DNA of 64,000 nt from contig OZ020620.1 in the NCBI GenBank assembly GCA_963971575.1, positions 43,686,924-43,750,923 of the forward strand, in the 5' to 3' direction. The notes beneath the pieces are model-generated. The model saw only the letters and a list, made by a program, of their open reading frames with translations, ran no database searches and was not told where the DNA came from. Source of the stretch: Liopterus haemorrhoidalis. Taxonomy: Eukaryota; Arthropoda; Insecta; Coleoptera; Dytiscidae. This document shows positions 24,136 to 34,869 of the stretch, piece by piece. The translations under genes were made by a program, and so were the position numbers. Within the stretch, counting starts at the first letter, position 1, and every line of letters starts with the position of its first letter.

Positions 24136-25020
24136 TAAGAACTCAGAATCGAATTCATATGTGTAAGCTCTGCCAACTGTTATACGTCTTACTTAAGGTA
24201 TCAAAAAGAAATAAATTATTTACAGTAGTGATATACTTATAAAACAAATAACACATTGTTAATGGCAAGAAATATGTTTCAGGAATTGAAAATATGAAAC
24301 ATTTATCAATATATTTCTATTTAATTTAATACAGAAGTAAATATTCTACAAATCGGCATGATTTTTTAATTTAAATTTTATTGGGACGTTATTTTCGCAA
24401 ATGATTTAATTACGTTTAAAAAAATTAAATGACAGCTCTATGTACTTAAACAATGAATAAAAATCATAAACAATCAAATAAATGTTGATTTTGGTGTGAT
24501 TATAGAAGAAATATTGTGATAGACATCCAGTATTATGTTGTCTTCTTACACTTACAAAACTTTGAAATGTGTGAAAATTCACACTTCACACCATTTTTTT
24601 TTTTCATGCTCTAAATACTAAAAAATAATAACTCCAACAATTCGTAATTTCTCCTCCATTAAATTTGATTTATGTCGCTTGTTTAATAATTTCACCATCA
24701 TATACCTTCACCTATTTGTGAAGGTTTTAAGTTAATCCTCTTTTTAAAGCAGCTTCGGGGATGTATCATTTGTTTGTATAACATTACAGCAGGTGTTTTT
24801 CACCATTTGCTCTCACACTTCGTCCTATTTATTTACTAAACAATCCTTTCATATTTGCACATTTTTAATTTGGACTTATATACGTGAAACAAATCTTCAT
24901 TAGAACGAGTTAAAGTACAAAATTTAAACAAAACTTGTTTGTTAGTAATTATGGTAAACTATATTCATGATAAATATGTAAAAAAAAACGTATATTGTAT
25001 ATTTTTCAACTAAGGTATAG
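24136..25020. other. AT-rich DNA with a small F1 left-end fragment
   Basis: An F1 left end in minus orientation, GTGTGAAAATTCACACTTCA with flanking TTTGAAAT, lies at about 24541-24603. The rest shows nothing identifiable. Confidence 0.5.
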
Positions 25021-25024
25021 CACA

Positions 25025-25700
25025 TTTAAACTACGGTGACCATTCGTAGGTTGAAGAATATTATCCAAATATTGTTGCGCTGTTAAAAGTTCATTAGGGA
25101 AAACGAGATCAGTTCTACCGCTAATGATTATCCCCCCATGCCATAACAGTACCACCTCTGTAACTGTGAACTTCCTGGACGTGCCTTAATCGTTCCAAAT
25201 TACCGGATCTTCTCCATACCCTTGTTCGATGAGAATCTGGATGAATTCCAAATCTGGACTCATCAGTTAAGAAAACTGTAGCCCAATCATTATCACACCA
25301 ATATTGAAAATTGTGACACCAATCTAATCTTGCTCTGCGATTGTCTCTAGAGGGGTTGACATTGGTCGAGATAGAATATTAGTTTCGTGGAGACGATTTC
25401 TTACAGAATCTCGACTAACAGCTAAGTTATGCGCTCACTGCAACAACCTTACCATTCGGGTACTGTAATAGTAGGTTGTCTTCTAGCATTTAAGACCAAA
25501 AATCTGCCTTGACCTGCTGTTGTACAGCGACCACGTCCCGGATGTTGTTCGGCCGGACTCCCTGTTTCCCTCTAACGCCTCCATAACCGACTGATGACAC
25601 TTTGAGAAACTCCTATCCGCTGGGCAACATCAACTTGCTTGAAACCAGCTTGGAGAAGTCCCACCGCACGATTCATCTCGTGGAAAGATAAATGCTGTCG
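25025..25700 (-). pseudogene. Tc1-like transposase, C-terminally truncated
   Basis: On the minus strand the frame gives LSFHEMNRAVGLLQAGFKQV, then DVAQRIGVSQSVISRLWRR (first helix-turn-helix), RETGSPAEQHPGRGR and RFLVLNARRQPTITV. After a gap follow DWATVFLTDESRFGIHPDSH (first catalytic Asp), RTRVWRRSG and a GTVMAWG-type segment. That order is the Tc1 family paired-like domain and the start of the DDE domain. The frame ends near LDNILQPTNGH, before the second and third catalytic residues. At least one frameshift (a G-run change near 25138) and stop codons make it dead. Confidence 0.75.
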
Positions 25701-25710
25701 CTCCGTTATT

Positions 25711-26566
25711 AAAAAAAAAATGATGTGAAGTGTGAATTTTCACATATTTCAGGGTTTTGCAGGTATTTGGTAACTGAATGATGATTATTTGGGATGCCAA
25801 AACAAATTTTATGTCAAAATATTTTTTTATGAATTTTAATTCGAATGCCTAATAACATTATTTAAGTTTATAAATATGTGCAGTATTTTTTTTACATACC
25901 AAGGTTAATTAAGATTTTGGAAATTGCGCCTTAGGCTTCTATTGGTTGCTTAAATCATTAGCCCCGCCCTCTGATTTCGTATACATCAAACATAGCATTA
26001 AATTATAATTTCAACACTTCCCACTGGTTATTAAATTTACGCTTTTAAAAATTAAATGCAACATTTACCAAAATATAACTAGAATTTTGACAAAATAATT
26101 TAAACAAAAGAAAACTGCAAAAAAAAACAAAAAATTTAAAACTACAGGATTCGAACTCTAGTTCGCAAGTTACCTGTTTAGCAAATTAGAAAACCAATGA
26201 CTAAACGCACATCGCTATGAGAACTAGCTTATCTACTGGGTTACATAGCGAATTAAATATTTAACATATTTTGGTTAAAAACACAAAAAATGCATTATTT
26301 TCCGAAAACATAATCTGATCAAAAATTCCTGTTGTACTATTCCGGTTCACACCAATATACATTACTTATAATTTTTTCAGATTTTTAGTTTAAACCATCT
26401 GGGCTACAGGGTGTGGGACAAATTTTTTTTTGCACAATTTTGATAAAAATCGCGTCAAAATAATTTATTTTGCAAAAATAAAATTTTGATCGTTAATTCA
26501 CGTACTAAGGGCTTTCATTTGATACCCTACTCAGAATTTTAAAAAATATTTTTTTTTTCGATGAGC
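25711..26566 (+). mobile_element. F1 copy 5, right end lost
   Basis: Typical left end and middle with a tRNA-like module. The copy stops at TTTTTTCGATGAGC and joins directly to an internal position of another F1 copy at 26567. Confidence 0.8.
26143..26222 (-). other. tRNA-like module in F1 copy 5
   Basis: The minus-strand B box GTTCGAATC-type match is perfect (26148-26156 on the plus strand). The A-box candidate is decayed. Related to the module at 56125. Confidence 0.5.
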
Positions 26567-27011
26567 CTGATGAAAATTGCGCCTGTGGCTTCCATTGGTT
26601 GCTTAAATCATAAGCCTCGCCCTCTGATACCTTCAAATATAGAATTAAATTATAATGTCAACACTTCCCACTGGTTATTAAATTTACGCTTTTAAAAATT
26701 AAATGCAACATTTACCAAAATATAACTAGAATTTTGACAAAATAATTTTGGCAAAAATCGCCTCAAAATAATTTATTTTGCAAAAATAAAATTTTGATCG
26801 TTAATCCACGTACCAAGGGCTTTCATTTGATACCCTACACAGAATTGTAAAAAAATATATTTTTTTTCGATGAGCATATATTTATTTATATTTTTAGGGG
26901 GATATGTTTTTTAGATGTTTTAGTATTTTTCCTATGTGCGGGTCAAAAAATTTACAAGCATGCCAAATTTCAACTCTCTAGGTTTAGCCGTTTGGCTACA
27001 ATTTTTACCGA

Positions 27012-27055
<44 letters not shown>

Positions 27056-27100
27056 ACGACAAAATGACGGTATAAGGGTTTTTTGGTCATACCTACAAAA
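26567..27100 (+). mobile_element. F1 copy 6, module-less, left end lost
   Basis: It starts inside F1 at GAAAATTGCGCCTGTGGCTT and carries the same central deletion join as the copy at 14622 (ACAAAATAATTTTGGCAAAA). It ends with a (GACA)n tract and a shortened right-end hairpin. Confidence 0.78.
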
Positions 27101-28600
27101 AAGAATGCTACTACTTAAAAACACTGCAATTGTTAATAAAAACCTTTTAAATCGAATTAAAATGAAACATATGATCAACCTACTGATCATGTATTGAATA
27201 AAATTTGTCAAATTTGTATTTGTTTTGTCTTATTGTTCATTGTTTTTACTTGTTTTCCATAGCCACATACTCATAAATGCCAACTTTAATTGCACTACAA
27301 CATTAAATGTACAATAAGCAATATATTATCATATTTTTTTTAATATCCCTAGACTTTTCCGATGTATTTTCAATTCAAATTATCACAACCCAGAGTATGC
27401 AGTGCATAAATCGTACTCGGTTCGCAGCGCTATCTATTATATCTTTCTTTGAAATAGACTGTAATTATTATGTCAATGGTTGGTACACGAGTTGTAAATT
27501 GCAACCAATTTTATTTTTAATTTCAAAATATCGTCCAAATATTCCAATAAACTTAATGATGTATTATATTTTAATTATTTCATATTTGTCCAACCTACGC
27601 AGATTTTATTCCCGATTATGAATGAGTTTCATCAGATGACATCACATTTATTAATTTATTATTATTAGTACAATTTGGTACATTAATTAATTTTGAAATA
27701 ATTTGTATAAATAAAAAATATTTATAAAGCGTAACTCATATTGAATATTTCCTTTGATTTATGAATATATTCAATGAAATTAAAGCAAATATTTCAATAT
27801 AAATAATTGATTTTTATATCATATAAAATTTAACATGTTAAAATATATGCATGTTTTTTTATTATAACTTTATATATTAGTTTTTAACTATTAAATTTAT
27901 AATTAAATTTTAATTATTCATTTTATACTGTTATATGGTTGTTATTTTTCGTCTAATTTTGTTTATTAAATTGTTTTATTATCAATTTAATGAGCAATAA
28001 CTTTATTTGGCATTTAATTAAACTACATTGGCAAGGGAAAAATATATTGTTTTCAGTTTGTTGAAAATTTCAAAATTGTTCACGTTGAAAATTTGTTTAA
28101 AAATAATTTTCATAACTATTTTCCTGATTCTCATTGGTTAATATACAATATGCAGGGTATAAATCAGTTAGATATTTGATTAGAATTTTAGGCACACTGC
28201 ATCTATGGCTATTTTCGCCTAACACAGTCTAATCTCTTCCTTTGTCTTCTTCGGTCTCACACTCATCTTGACTTAACAGCAGCTCTTGCTCATGAAAAAG
28301 AAAATCGCGGTCTATAGTCATAAAATTTATTAATAAGAATAGTGTTTTATTTAACAAACATATAATGGAGGATGTATTTCACAAGAATGAAGTTAACAAC
28401 CAGAGCCGTATGTAGAAGGTTGTTATATTGTCACAAATCTCATATTTTGGCGTTTTGGTACAAGTTTCCTTTTAATATCTTTGAAATTATTTTGCAATGG
28501 TCCAATATTAATGCAGACACCATTATTTTGAACGTTTGCCATTGCTGATAGTACTAGGCTAGAATAGTACAATATAATGAGTATTAGTATCAAAAAGATA
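27101..28600. other. AT-rich DNA, no gene recognised
   Basis: Very AT-rich. Open frames at 27307-27621 and 28423-28611 are hydrophobic, AT-driven translations without a domain I recognise. Confidence 0.45.
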
Positions 28601-28873
28601 TAATACTTCAAGAGTAATATGAAAAATAAATTCGGACGTTTCGGAAACTGCTCAACAATCTGTTTCCGTCTTCAGCGATCACCAGAAGTGATGAATCACT
28701 TCTCGTTTTATTTCAACGACATTTTTTTTTCACGTATTATGGCCTTCGCTACTAAGGTAATTAGCCAGAACAATACTAATTTCGTGATGAAAATTCCATG
28801 CCTGGACAGGATTCGAACCCGAGACCTTAGCAACGCAGGGCACGTATGTTACCACTACGCTACGCTGGTCGGC
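28600..28873 (-). repeat. tRNA-derived SINE with a hammerhead-like tail
   Basis: The minus-strand head starts GCCGACCAGCG. The A box TAGCGTAGTGG (28852-28862) and B box GTTCGAATC (28810-28818) both match consensus. The body continues ATCACGAAATTAGTATTG and TAATTACCTTAGTAGCG. Toward the end lies a 20-nt palindrome-like AGAAGTGATTCATCACTTCT, then CTGAAGAC, a GGAAAC/GTTTCC stem and GAAACGT (28633-28675). The exact 3' end and target duplication are not resolved. It lies just upstream of the F1 copy at 28907 but outside it. Confidence 0.65.
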
Positions 28874-28906
28874 TTAAAAAAAAATAATATTTTATGAAAA
28901 TAACAT

Positions 28907-29949
28907 AAAAAAATTTATGTGAAGTGTGAATTTTCACGCATTTCAGGGTTTCGCAGGTATTTATTAACTGTGTGATGATTATTTGGGATGCCAAAACAAA
29001 TTTTATGTCAAAATATATTTTTATGAATTTTAATTCGAATGCCTAATACCATTATTTAAGTTTCTAAATATGTGCAGTATTTTTTTTATATAGCAAGGTT
29101 CATTAAGATTTTGAAAATTGCGTCTATGGCTTCCATTGGTTTCTTAAATCATAAGCCTCGCCCTCTGATACCTTTAAATTAAGAATTAAATTATAATTTC
29201 AACACTTCCCACTGGTTATTAAATTTACGCTTTTAAAAATTAAATGCAACATTTACCAAAATATAACTAGAATTTTGACAAAATAATTTAAACAAAATAA
29301 AAATGTTAAAAAAAAGCTGAAAAAATAAAAATTGACGGGATTCGAACACTGTTTCTTACAGTAGTTTCAACTCACTAAGCGAGAACGTTACCACTGTGCT
29401 ATACAAGATCACTCGATTACTATGTTAAATAGCGGATTAAATATATTACATATTTTACTTAAAAACACAAAATTTGCTTTATTTTCCTAAAACATAATCT
29501 GATCAAAAATTCCTGTTGTACTATTCCGGTTCACACCAATGTACATTACTGAGAATTTTTTCAGATATTTAGTTTAAACCATCTGGGCTACAGGGTGTGG
29601 GACAAAAAATTTTTTGCACAATTTTGACAAAAACGCGTCAAAATAATTTATTTTGCAAAAATAAAATTTTGATCTTTAACCCTACCTTACCCTACTGATA
29701 CCCTACTCAGAATTTTAAAAAAATATTTTTTTTTCGGTGAGCACATATTTGTTTATATTTTTAGGGGGATATGTTTTTTAGATGTTTTAGTATTTTTCCT
29801 ATGGGCGGGTCAAAAAGTTGTACAGGCATGCCAAATTTCAACTCTCTAGGTTTAGCCGTTTGGTTACAATTTTTACCGAACAGACAGACAGACAGACGAC
29901 AAAATGACGGTATAAGGGTTTTTTGGTCATACCTACAAAACCCTAAAAA
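28907..29949 (+). mobile_element. F1 copy 7
   Basis: Full-length copy with both ends, a short GACA tract and a tRNA-like module. A deletion is visible near 29680, where the AATCCACGTACTAAGGGC block is replaced by CCTACCTTACCCTA. Confidence 0.82.
29333..29406 (-). other. tRNA-like module in F1 copy 7
   Basis: The minus-strand A box TAGCACAGTGG (29391-29401) and B box GTTCGAATC (29339-29347) both match consensus exactly. The intervening sequence (TAACGTTCTCGCTTAGTGAG and onward) is unlike the other modules. Confidence 0.7.
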
Positions 29950-30229
29950 TGTATAATTCAAAAATAAAAATTTGTTAGTTTTTAATTGATACCGCAATAG
30001 AAATAAAAATATGTATATATTTATTTCTCGCTTACATGTTTGCCTATATTTTTTCTTTTTTATCTTTTTAACTCTCAATAGTTGTCCTATATGCGAGTCA
30101 AAGAGCTGTACAAGCATTTCAAATTTCAGCTTTGGCAATTTGACCGCAATTTTTACTTAAGAGACAGACAGGCAGACACATAAGTGACGGAATAAGGGCT
30201 TTTTGGCCGTATCTACAAAACCCTAAAAA
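29950..30229 (+). mobile_element. F1-related right end, old diverged copy
   Basis: GTCAAAGAGCTGTACAAGCA, GACAGACAGGCAGACA, GACGGAATAAGGGCTTTTTG and CTACAAAACCCTAAAAA follow the F1 right-end order but with many substitutions. It directly follows copy 7. Confidence 0.65.
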
Positions 30230-31007
30230 TTTCAGGGTAAAGAAAATCGTACAAAAAACCGCTATAAAATTATAAAATAACTTAACCGAAACAAACTCAA
30301 CTAACAAATGACAGTAGCATCATATCTAGTCGCTACCCCTCTTCACTTGCAACGCTTACGTATTTTTTATCTTATATTCTGTTGGTGCATAACTGTCTAT
30401 TTGACTTAAATAATTTTGAAATAAAACTAGGATTTTCCAACGATTAATTTTCCTCTGGGAAAAATAAACTAAGACATCTTGTTAATTTAGTTTAGTCCTG
30501 ACAAATCTACGACACTTTAGAAAGTTTAGAAAACAGTATTCATTTGACCAGTACGACTAAGATCTTGACAAGAAAAAGTAGCTATTTCCTTCTTTTTATT
30601 CTATTTTCTACATCACATTATGTTAACCTCATTCTGTCTCATCTTGTGCGCCCATGTGTTACTCTTAAACATGTCATTTGTAAAGAAGTCAATCTACTTT
30701 TATGAGCATCTTGTTCCGACCAACCAACTGCTTTCACAACGAACAAAGCTATGACCGAATATGTTGAGTTAAATGTATTGTAATATGCATTTTCCGCAGA
30801 GTTTATCATGATATGCTCATAAGTAGTTTAACTCCTTATGTCTGATGTTTTTCTTTCTCTTGTTTAACATACCACTTGCCAGTTATTTAAATGTGCAATC
30901 TTTTATAGGAGCAAATAAAGAAACAGGGACATATTCAAGTGCTGCATTTGTAATGTTTATGTCAAAGTGATTACTACAGGAGTATTGATGATGACTGAGT
31001 TGTAGTG
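30230..31007. other. no gene recognised
   Basis: Nothing identifiable. Confidence 0.45.
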
Positions 31008-31130
31008 TTAAGGCGCATCCCCACTATGCCGCAGTTTGCCAGTTGGCAAGGCCAGCTGGCAAAGCCAACTGGCAAAGCCAGTGGCTGTATAAACGTCCAC
31101 ATCTGTGTTGGCATTTAGTTTAGTCGCACA

Positions 31131-31250
31131 ATGTTCACCGAGGAGGATTTACTAATTACTTCAGCTGCTGTTATCATACTTGACAGTGAAGAAAAAATAC
31201 GCAAACGGCGCAAACGACGGTTTTGGTTACGTCCAAGTCTTCAAAGTAGA
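31131..31250 (+). pseudogene. Harbinger transposase N-terminal piece
   Basis: The frame starts MFTEEDLLITSAAVIILDSE and continues RKRRKRRFWLRPSLQSRSR. The RRRFWVRP-L-R segment is typical just upstream of the DDE domain of HARBI1-like transposases. No catalytic residue is present. Past the RSR segment the sequence belongs to the oppositely oriented MADF gene. Confidence 0.7.
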
Positions 31251-31490
31251 TCACGCACCAGACTTATTACCTTTTCTCTCTTTTTTTATTTCGCGCGAAA
31301 AATGACACACCAAGTTCTTGATTTTTCTATCAATTTCTTCTTTTTGTACTCCAAAACTAACCGCAATTTCCAATAGAGCGTCACATCTCTTATTTCTGTC
31401 TTTATAGTCCTTTAAACGACAGTCCCACAAAACAGGACGATCCCGGTATAAATCGATCAAATTAAACACTTTTTCGTTTGTCCACTCCAT
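31251..31490 (-). pseudogene. MADF/Myb-like DNA-binding protein of Harbinger, N-terminal piece
   Basis: The minus-strand frame reads WTNEKVFNLIDLYRDRPVLW, then KDYKDRNKRCDALLEIAVSF, then a KIKNLVCHFSREIKKE segment. This is the MADF domain, in which W, L--LY---P-LWD and the K--R--A---I pattern form the DNA-contacting fold. In Harbinger-type transposons this second protein helps bring transposase to the ends. The protein is cut after about 79 residues by the internal deletion. Confidence 0.75.
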
Positions 31491-31848
31491 CTATAAACAA
31501 TTTTGCTCATATGCGTCTGAATCACAACCTGAATTTAAGCCTAAAGCCACGTGATGCCAGTTGGCACGTCCCCACTCACCGTTCTTATCGGCTTTCTTTG
31601 AAGGAGACCGACACTCGAGCGATTCTCGTTGGCATGCCGCTTGCACGATGGCATGTGCCAACGGTCACGTCTACATTACTGCTGGCATTGCCAACTGGCC
31701 TTGCCAACTGGCAAACTGCGGCATAGTGTGGACACCGCTTTACGGGCAAGCTACACACTACTCAGAGATAAGCTTATCTCTGAGTTGAATAACCGGACAA
31801 TATGATGTGTTATTTATTAATTTTAAAATTGTTATTTTATATCGTGAC

Positions 31849-31906
31849 TATTAACTAAGCTCTGATGAAGATTTAAATTAAAATCGAAACGTTAGCGAAG
31901 TTAATA
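31849..31906 (+). ncRNA. hammerhead-ribozyme-like motif (type I layout)
   Basis: CTGATGA (31862-31868) and GAAAC (31886-31890) flank a 5-bp stem GATTT/AAATC with a 6-nt loop. After GAA, ACGT could form a very short stem III, followed by T as the cleavage-site candidate. Stem I pairs TATTAACT (31849-31856) with AGTTAATA (31899-31906), plus GCT with AGC across a small internal loop. One extra nucleotide (A at 31869) separates CTGATGA from stem II, unlike canonical active hammerheads. Penelope-like elements and retrozymes are known to carry type I motifs with very short stem III. No polymerase gene is visible nearby. Confidence 0.45.
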
Positions 31907-31909
31907 AAT

Positions 31910-32850
31910 TTCTTTTTATTTTCTGACTGGTCCGAATCCCATTACCTTCAACTATAATTACTAACTTACGGACGTAACTCATCTAATCAAAATATTTTAA
32001 TGATTATATTTTATTTTAATTCTTCTATAAGGAAACTGGATTCATCTTAGTACAGTACTAATCCATTTCCATACACCTTTTTAATGCTACAAAATTACAG
32101 CTCATCTATACATATTTTTTAATAAGCTGACACCAATCAAGTTATAATATTGAAATTTTCTCTTTTATTTTTGTATGAAACGTACAACGTGATACAAAAT
32201 TGTTTTTAAAAACAATTATCAGTAATAAGATTTGTTATCTTAAACATCTGCGTTAACAGTTAATGCTGCAAATATGACAACTAGAATAAGAAGAGTGTAA
32301 TATTCTGTAATGAAATTCTTCCTCATTTATCGCTGTATTCCCTACAGCTATTCGCGGCTTACACAGTAATATAAACAGCGCGTCCCCGGACCGAGAAAAT
32401 CAGATATATAAACAAGTGAAGACGTAAGAACAACAGCTTTATTAAAGCTATTCTCACTGATAAAACGTTTTTGAAAATTAACAACAAAAAATCTGACATC
32501 TTGTTTAATTTTACTAATAAACTTGATTATTAAATTGGTCCCGTTCATTTTAACAAATTTTAAGAGTCAAAATTGCGTGCTGTTCACCATAACATGTAAA
32601 ATTTTAACTGTAATGCTGTCTACTTATAGTCATAACCTTTCATTATATTTAAAACTTCGTTTGGTAAAATGTTACGTTATACTGTTGACTTGAGCTTTCA
32701 AGGACAACAACGCATCACTCGAAGTACGAAGGCTATTTGCTAACATCGTTGCTAACATTCAATATTGGCAGCGCAACAAGGTCTTAAATATCGACGTTGA
32801 TGTTAAGATCCTGCACTTTCAGCTTGCTGTGCGTAACTTTATTATTCGGA
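31910..32850. other. no gene recognised
   Basis: Nothing firm. The frame at 32348-32548 (minus) has no recognisable domain. Confidence 0.4.
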
Positions 32851-33075
32851 AGATCTTTTTAATCATGAAAGAACATTTTTACAGTGATTATATTGCAGTT
32901 TGATAGATCTTTTCAACCGTGCATAGCTTACTGTTCGAAAGAACCAATTTTACCGTGCATAAACCTTTTTTCATCATGAGTAACTTACCGTTCATAGACC
33001 AATTTTATCGTGCACAAACCTTTTTTAACTGTGATTAACCTACCGTTCGAAAGACCTATTTTACCGTGCGGAGGA
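32851..33075. repeat. degenerate tandem repeat, about 55-bp unit
   Basis: Units begin near 32851, 32905, 32941 (the preceding unit is short), 32997 and 33053. Each carries a GA(C/T)C-ATTTTACCGTGCA-like core followed by AACCTTTTTT and TTACCGTTC-like segments. The two best units differ by only a few bases. Confidence 0.7.
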
Positions 33076-33159
33076 TCTATCTTAATATGCCTTTAACATT
33101 TCCCCTAAATAAAACGATATTTTTTATAAATATTTATCTTATTTATGTAAACGTAAATA

Positions 33160-33430
33160 CAACAAAGTATTGCAAAAATAACATAACCATTATTAATTTA
33201 AATATTTAATGCGATTTTTGGACTTAAATTTTCTGCCAATTTTATCAAATTTGGAGTGTACTGCGTGCATTTCAGAAGCAGTTCCGCTTTTACTCTTGCA
33301 TCCGTTCTAAGTTGCAGTCTACTTCTATGTTTGTTTTTCATGTAGTTCATCGTAGAGAAAAATTGTTCGCAATTGTATATGGACCCAAATAAGGCTAAAT
33401 CCGAAAAATTTATCTTCTAGCATTAGAAGA
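33160..33430 (-). pseudogene. hAT transposase C-terminal dimerisation domain
   Basis: The minus-strand frame (about 33231-33403) reads LFGSIYNCEQFFSTMNYMKN, then KHRSRLQLRTDARVKAELLL and KCTQYTPN. This matches the end of hAT transposases, where C-E--FS-M--K---RSRL-----L---L-L---Y--N forms the dimerisation surface. The N-terminal BED finger and RNase H-like core are not seen. A likely end of the same element is at 33640-33705. Confidence 0.65.
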
Positions 33431-33639
33431 GTTAGCTGGAAAAAAGTTCCAGCATTTAAATATAATGTCCTGTGGTGTTTCCTCCATAGTTGTCTCATTT
33501 TTTTCTAGTGCTAGTATCGCGAAAATTACTCTGTTAGCGCCATTTTCTATATACATCTACATTTTTTTAAATTTACTTTACACACGAATTTTTTTTTTTT
33601 TTGTAACTGTAGGATCTGTGTTGGTCAAATTTTTATTAA

Positions 33640-33705
33640 AAATTTAAGAGCCGCACTTTTTTCAGCAAAGAACCGCATGCGGTTTCGGAGCCGCGGGTTA
33701 AAAGC
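33640..33705 (-). mobile_element. hAT-type terminal end
   Basis: On the minus strand: TTTTAACCCGCGGCTCCGAA, then ACCGCATGCGGTTCTTTGCT. This CCGCGGCTCC/CCGCATGCGG pattern is typical of a hAT group related to GTF2IRD2-like transposases, consistent with the domain at 33160. Confidence 0.5.
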
Positions 33706-34869
33706 AAGAAAATTGTATAATATAAATGGAAATGCACACCCGTAAATTACAAGAAAATATCTATGAAATGTCTACTTTTTTGTTTCAAAATAGCTTTATT
33801 GTGTAAATGTAAAATTTTGCTTGATAAATTGATTATTTGCAATTAAAATTTTCTTAACAAATTGCTTTAGTAATTTAATAAAAGGTGAGAAATATCAAGA
33901 ATATTGTATTTATATGCAAAATTGTTGCATAATTGTGAAAAGTAGGTCAAAGAGTGCAAATGCATGTGAAATAAAAACATAAATAAAATCAATAGCAAAC
34001 TGGAACAGGACGCAACACATCAAAGCTGATATTCACAATTCTCCGGGCAATACCAATTGGAACGCTTTTCAAAATATCTCCAAATTAATTTCAGAGAATC
34101 ACTGGGGACACCAAATAATTAAATGTCTTTTAGTTGTACCTAAATTGACATGTATAGCTATGCTGTTCATTGTGGGATTTAATTCTTACAATTTTCTTCA
34201 TTCCTCTTGCAAAACCATTAGCCGTAGAACTTCCCAAGCTAAATAAAAGATTAATCAAAGAAAAACATGCCGCCTACAATTGTTATAGAGTCAAATAAAC
34301 TTCCAGCTTGCTCGTCCAGAAATTGATCTTGTCCCTTACATTTTTTTTTAGATATTACTTTCATTATATATATAAAAGCCCTAATTTCTGTGTATCCTCG
34401 TAACGCTAAGTTTCTAGGTGCTAGCGGGGCTTGAGGTGTGTGGTCGGCCGCTCCCCATCATTCAGAGCGACGTTCTCCGACAACAACTCACTTAGGCTAA
34501 ACACATAGTGAAGCAGAGAGCAAAGCAGCGATGAAAGCGGAGAGTAAAACAGCGAAAGAATGTCGCGCTTATAAAAGAGTGTCTACACATAGTGACGCGT
34601 TTAAAATCGAGCAGAAAGTTCACAAAATTATAATGGATTTTTTCCTAACGGAAAACTCTTCCCTGAAAATTTGGTATTTACTAAAAAATAAAAATAAACA
34701 CACTAGAAGGTGCAATGTTCACAGAATAAATAAAAGTAGACATATACATGGTGAATTTCATCATTTCTCTATGCAACTCCGCAAACATCCATAAAAGTTT
34801 CATTCTTATTTTCGCATGAGTATTTCAACGTTTGATTATATTTTGGAAAAAATTCAACATAAATTGGTA
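33706..34869. other. no firm feature; possible Helitron left end near 34361
   Basis: Mostly unassigned. TATATATATAAAAGCCC at 34363 followed by TTCTGTGTATCC resembles insect Helitron left ends. The frame at 34531-34794 has an R/K-rich start but no recognised domain. A matching 3' end (CTAGT after GGAACCTCTG) may lie at 36858-36871. Weak support. Confidence 0.25.

Larger units (their letters stand above)
31011..31739. mobile_element. miniature Harbinger (PIF) element with both genes truncated
   Basis: Terminal repeats begin AGGCGCATCCCCACTATGCC and, inverted, AGCGGTGTCCACACTATGCC. Both continue GCAGTTTGCCAGTTGGCAAG with further GCCA-TTGGCA units. TTA flanks both sides (31008-31010 and 31740-31742), the 3-bp duplication typical of Harbinger. 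Inside, the start of the transposase gene (plus) faces the start of the MADF gene (minus), so an internal deletion has removed both 3' halves. Confidence 0.85.

Noticed and set aside
27307..27621. 104-codon hydrophobic frame
   Set aside because: Amino-acid content follows from extreme AT richness; no signal peptide plus domain pattern and no splice context.
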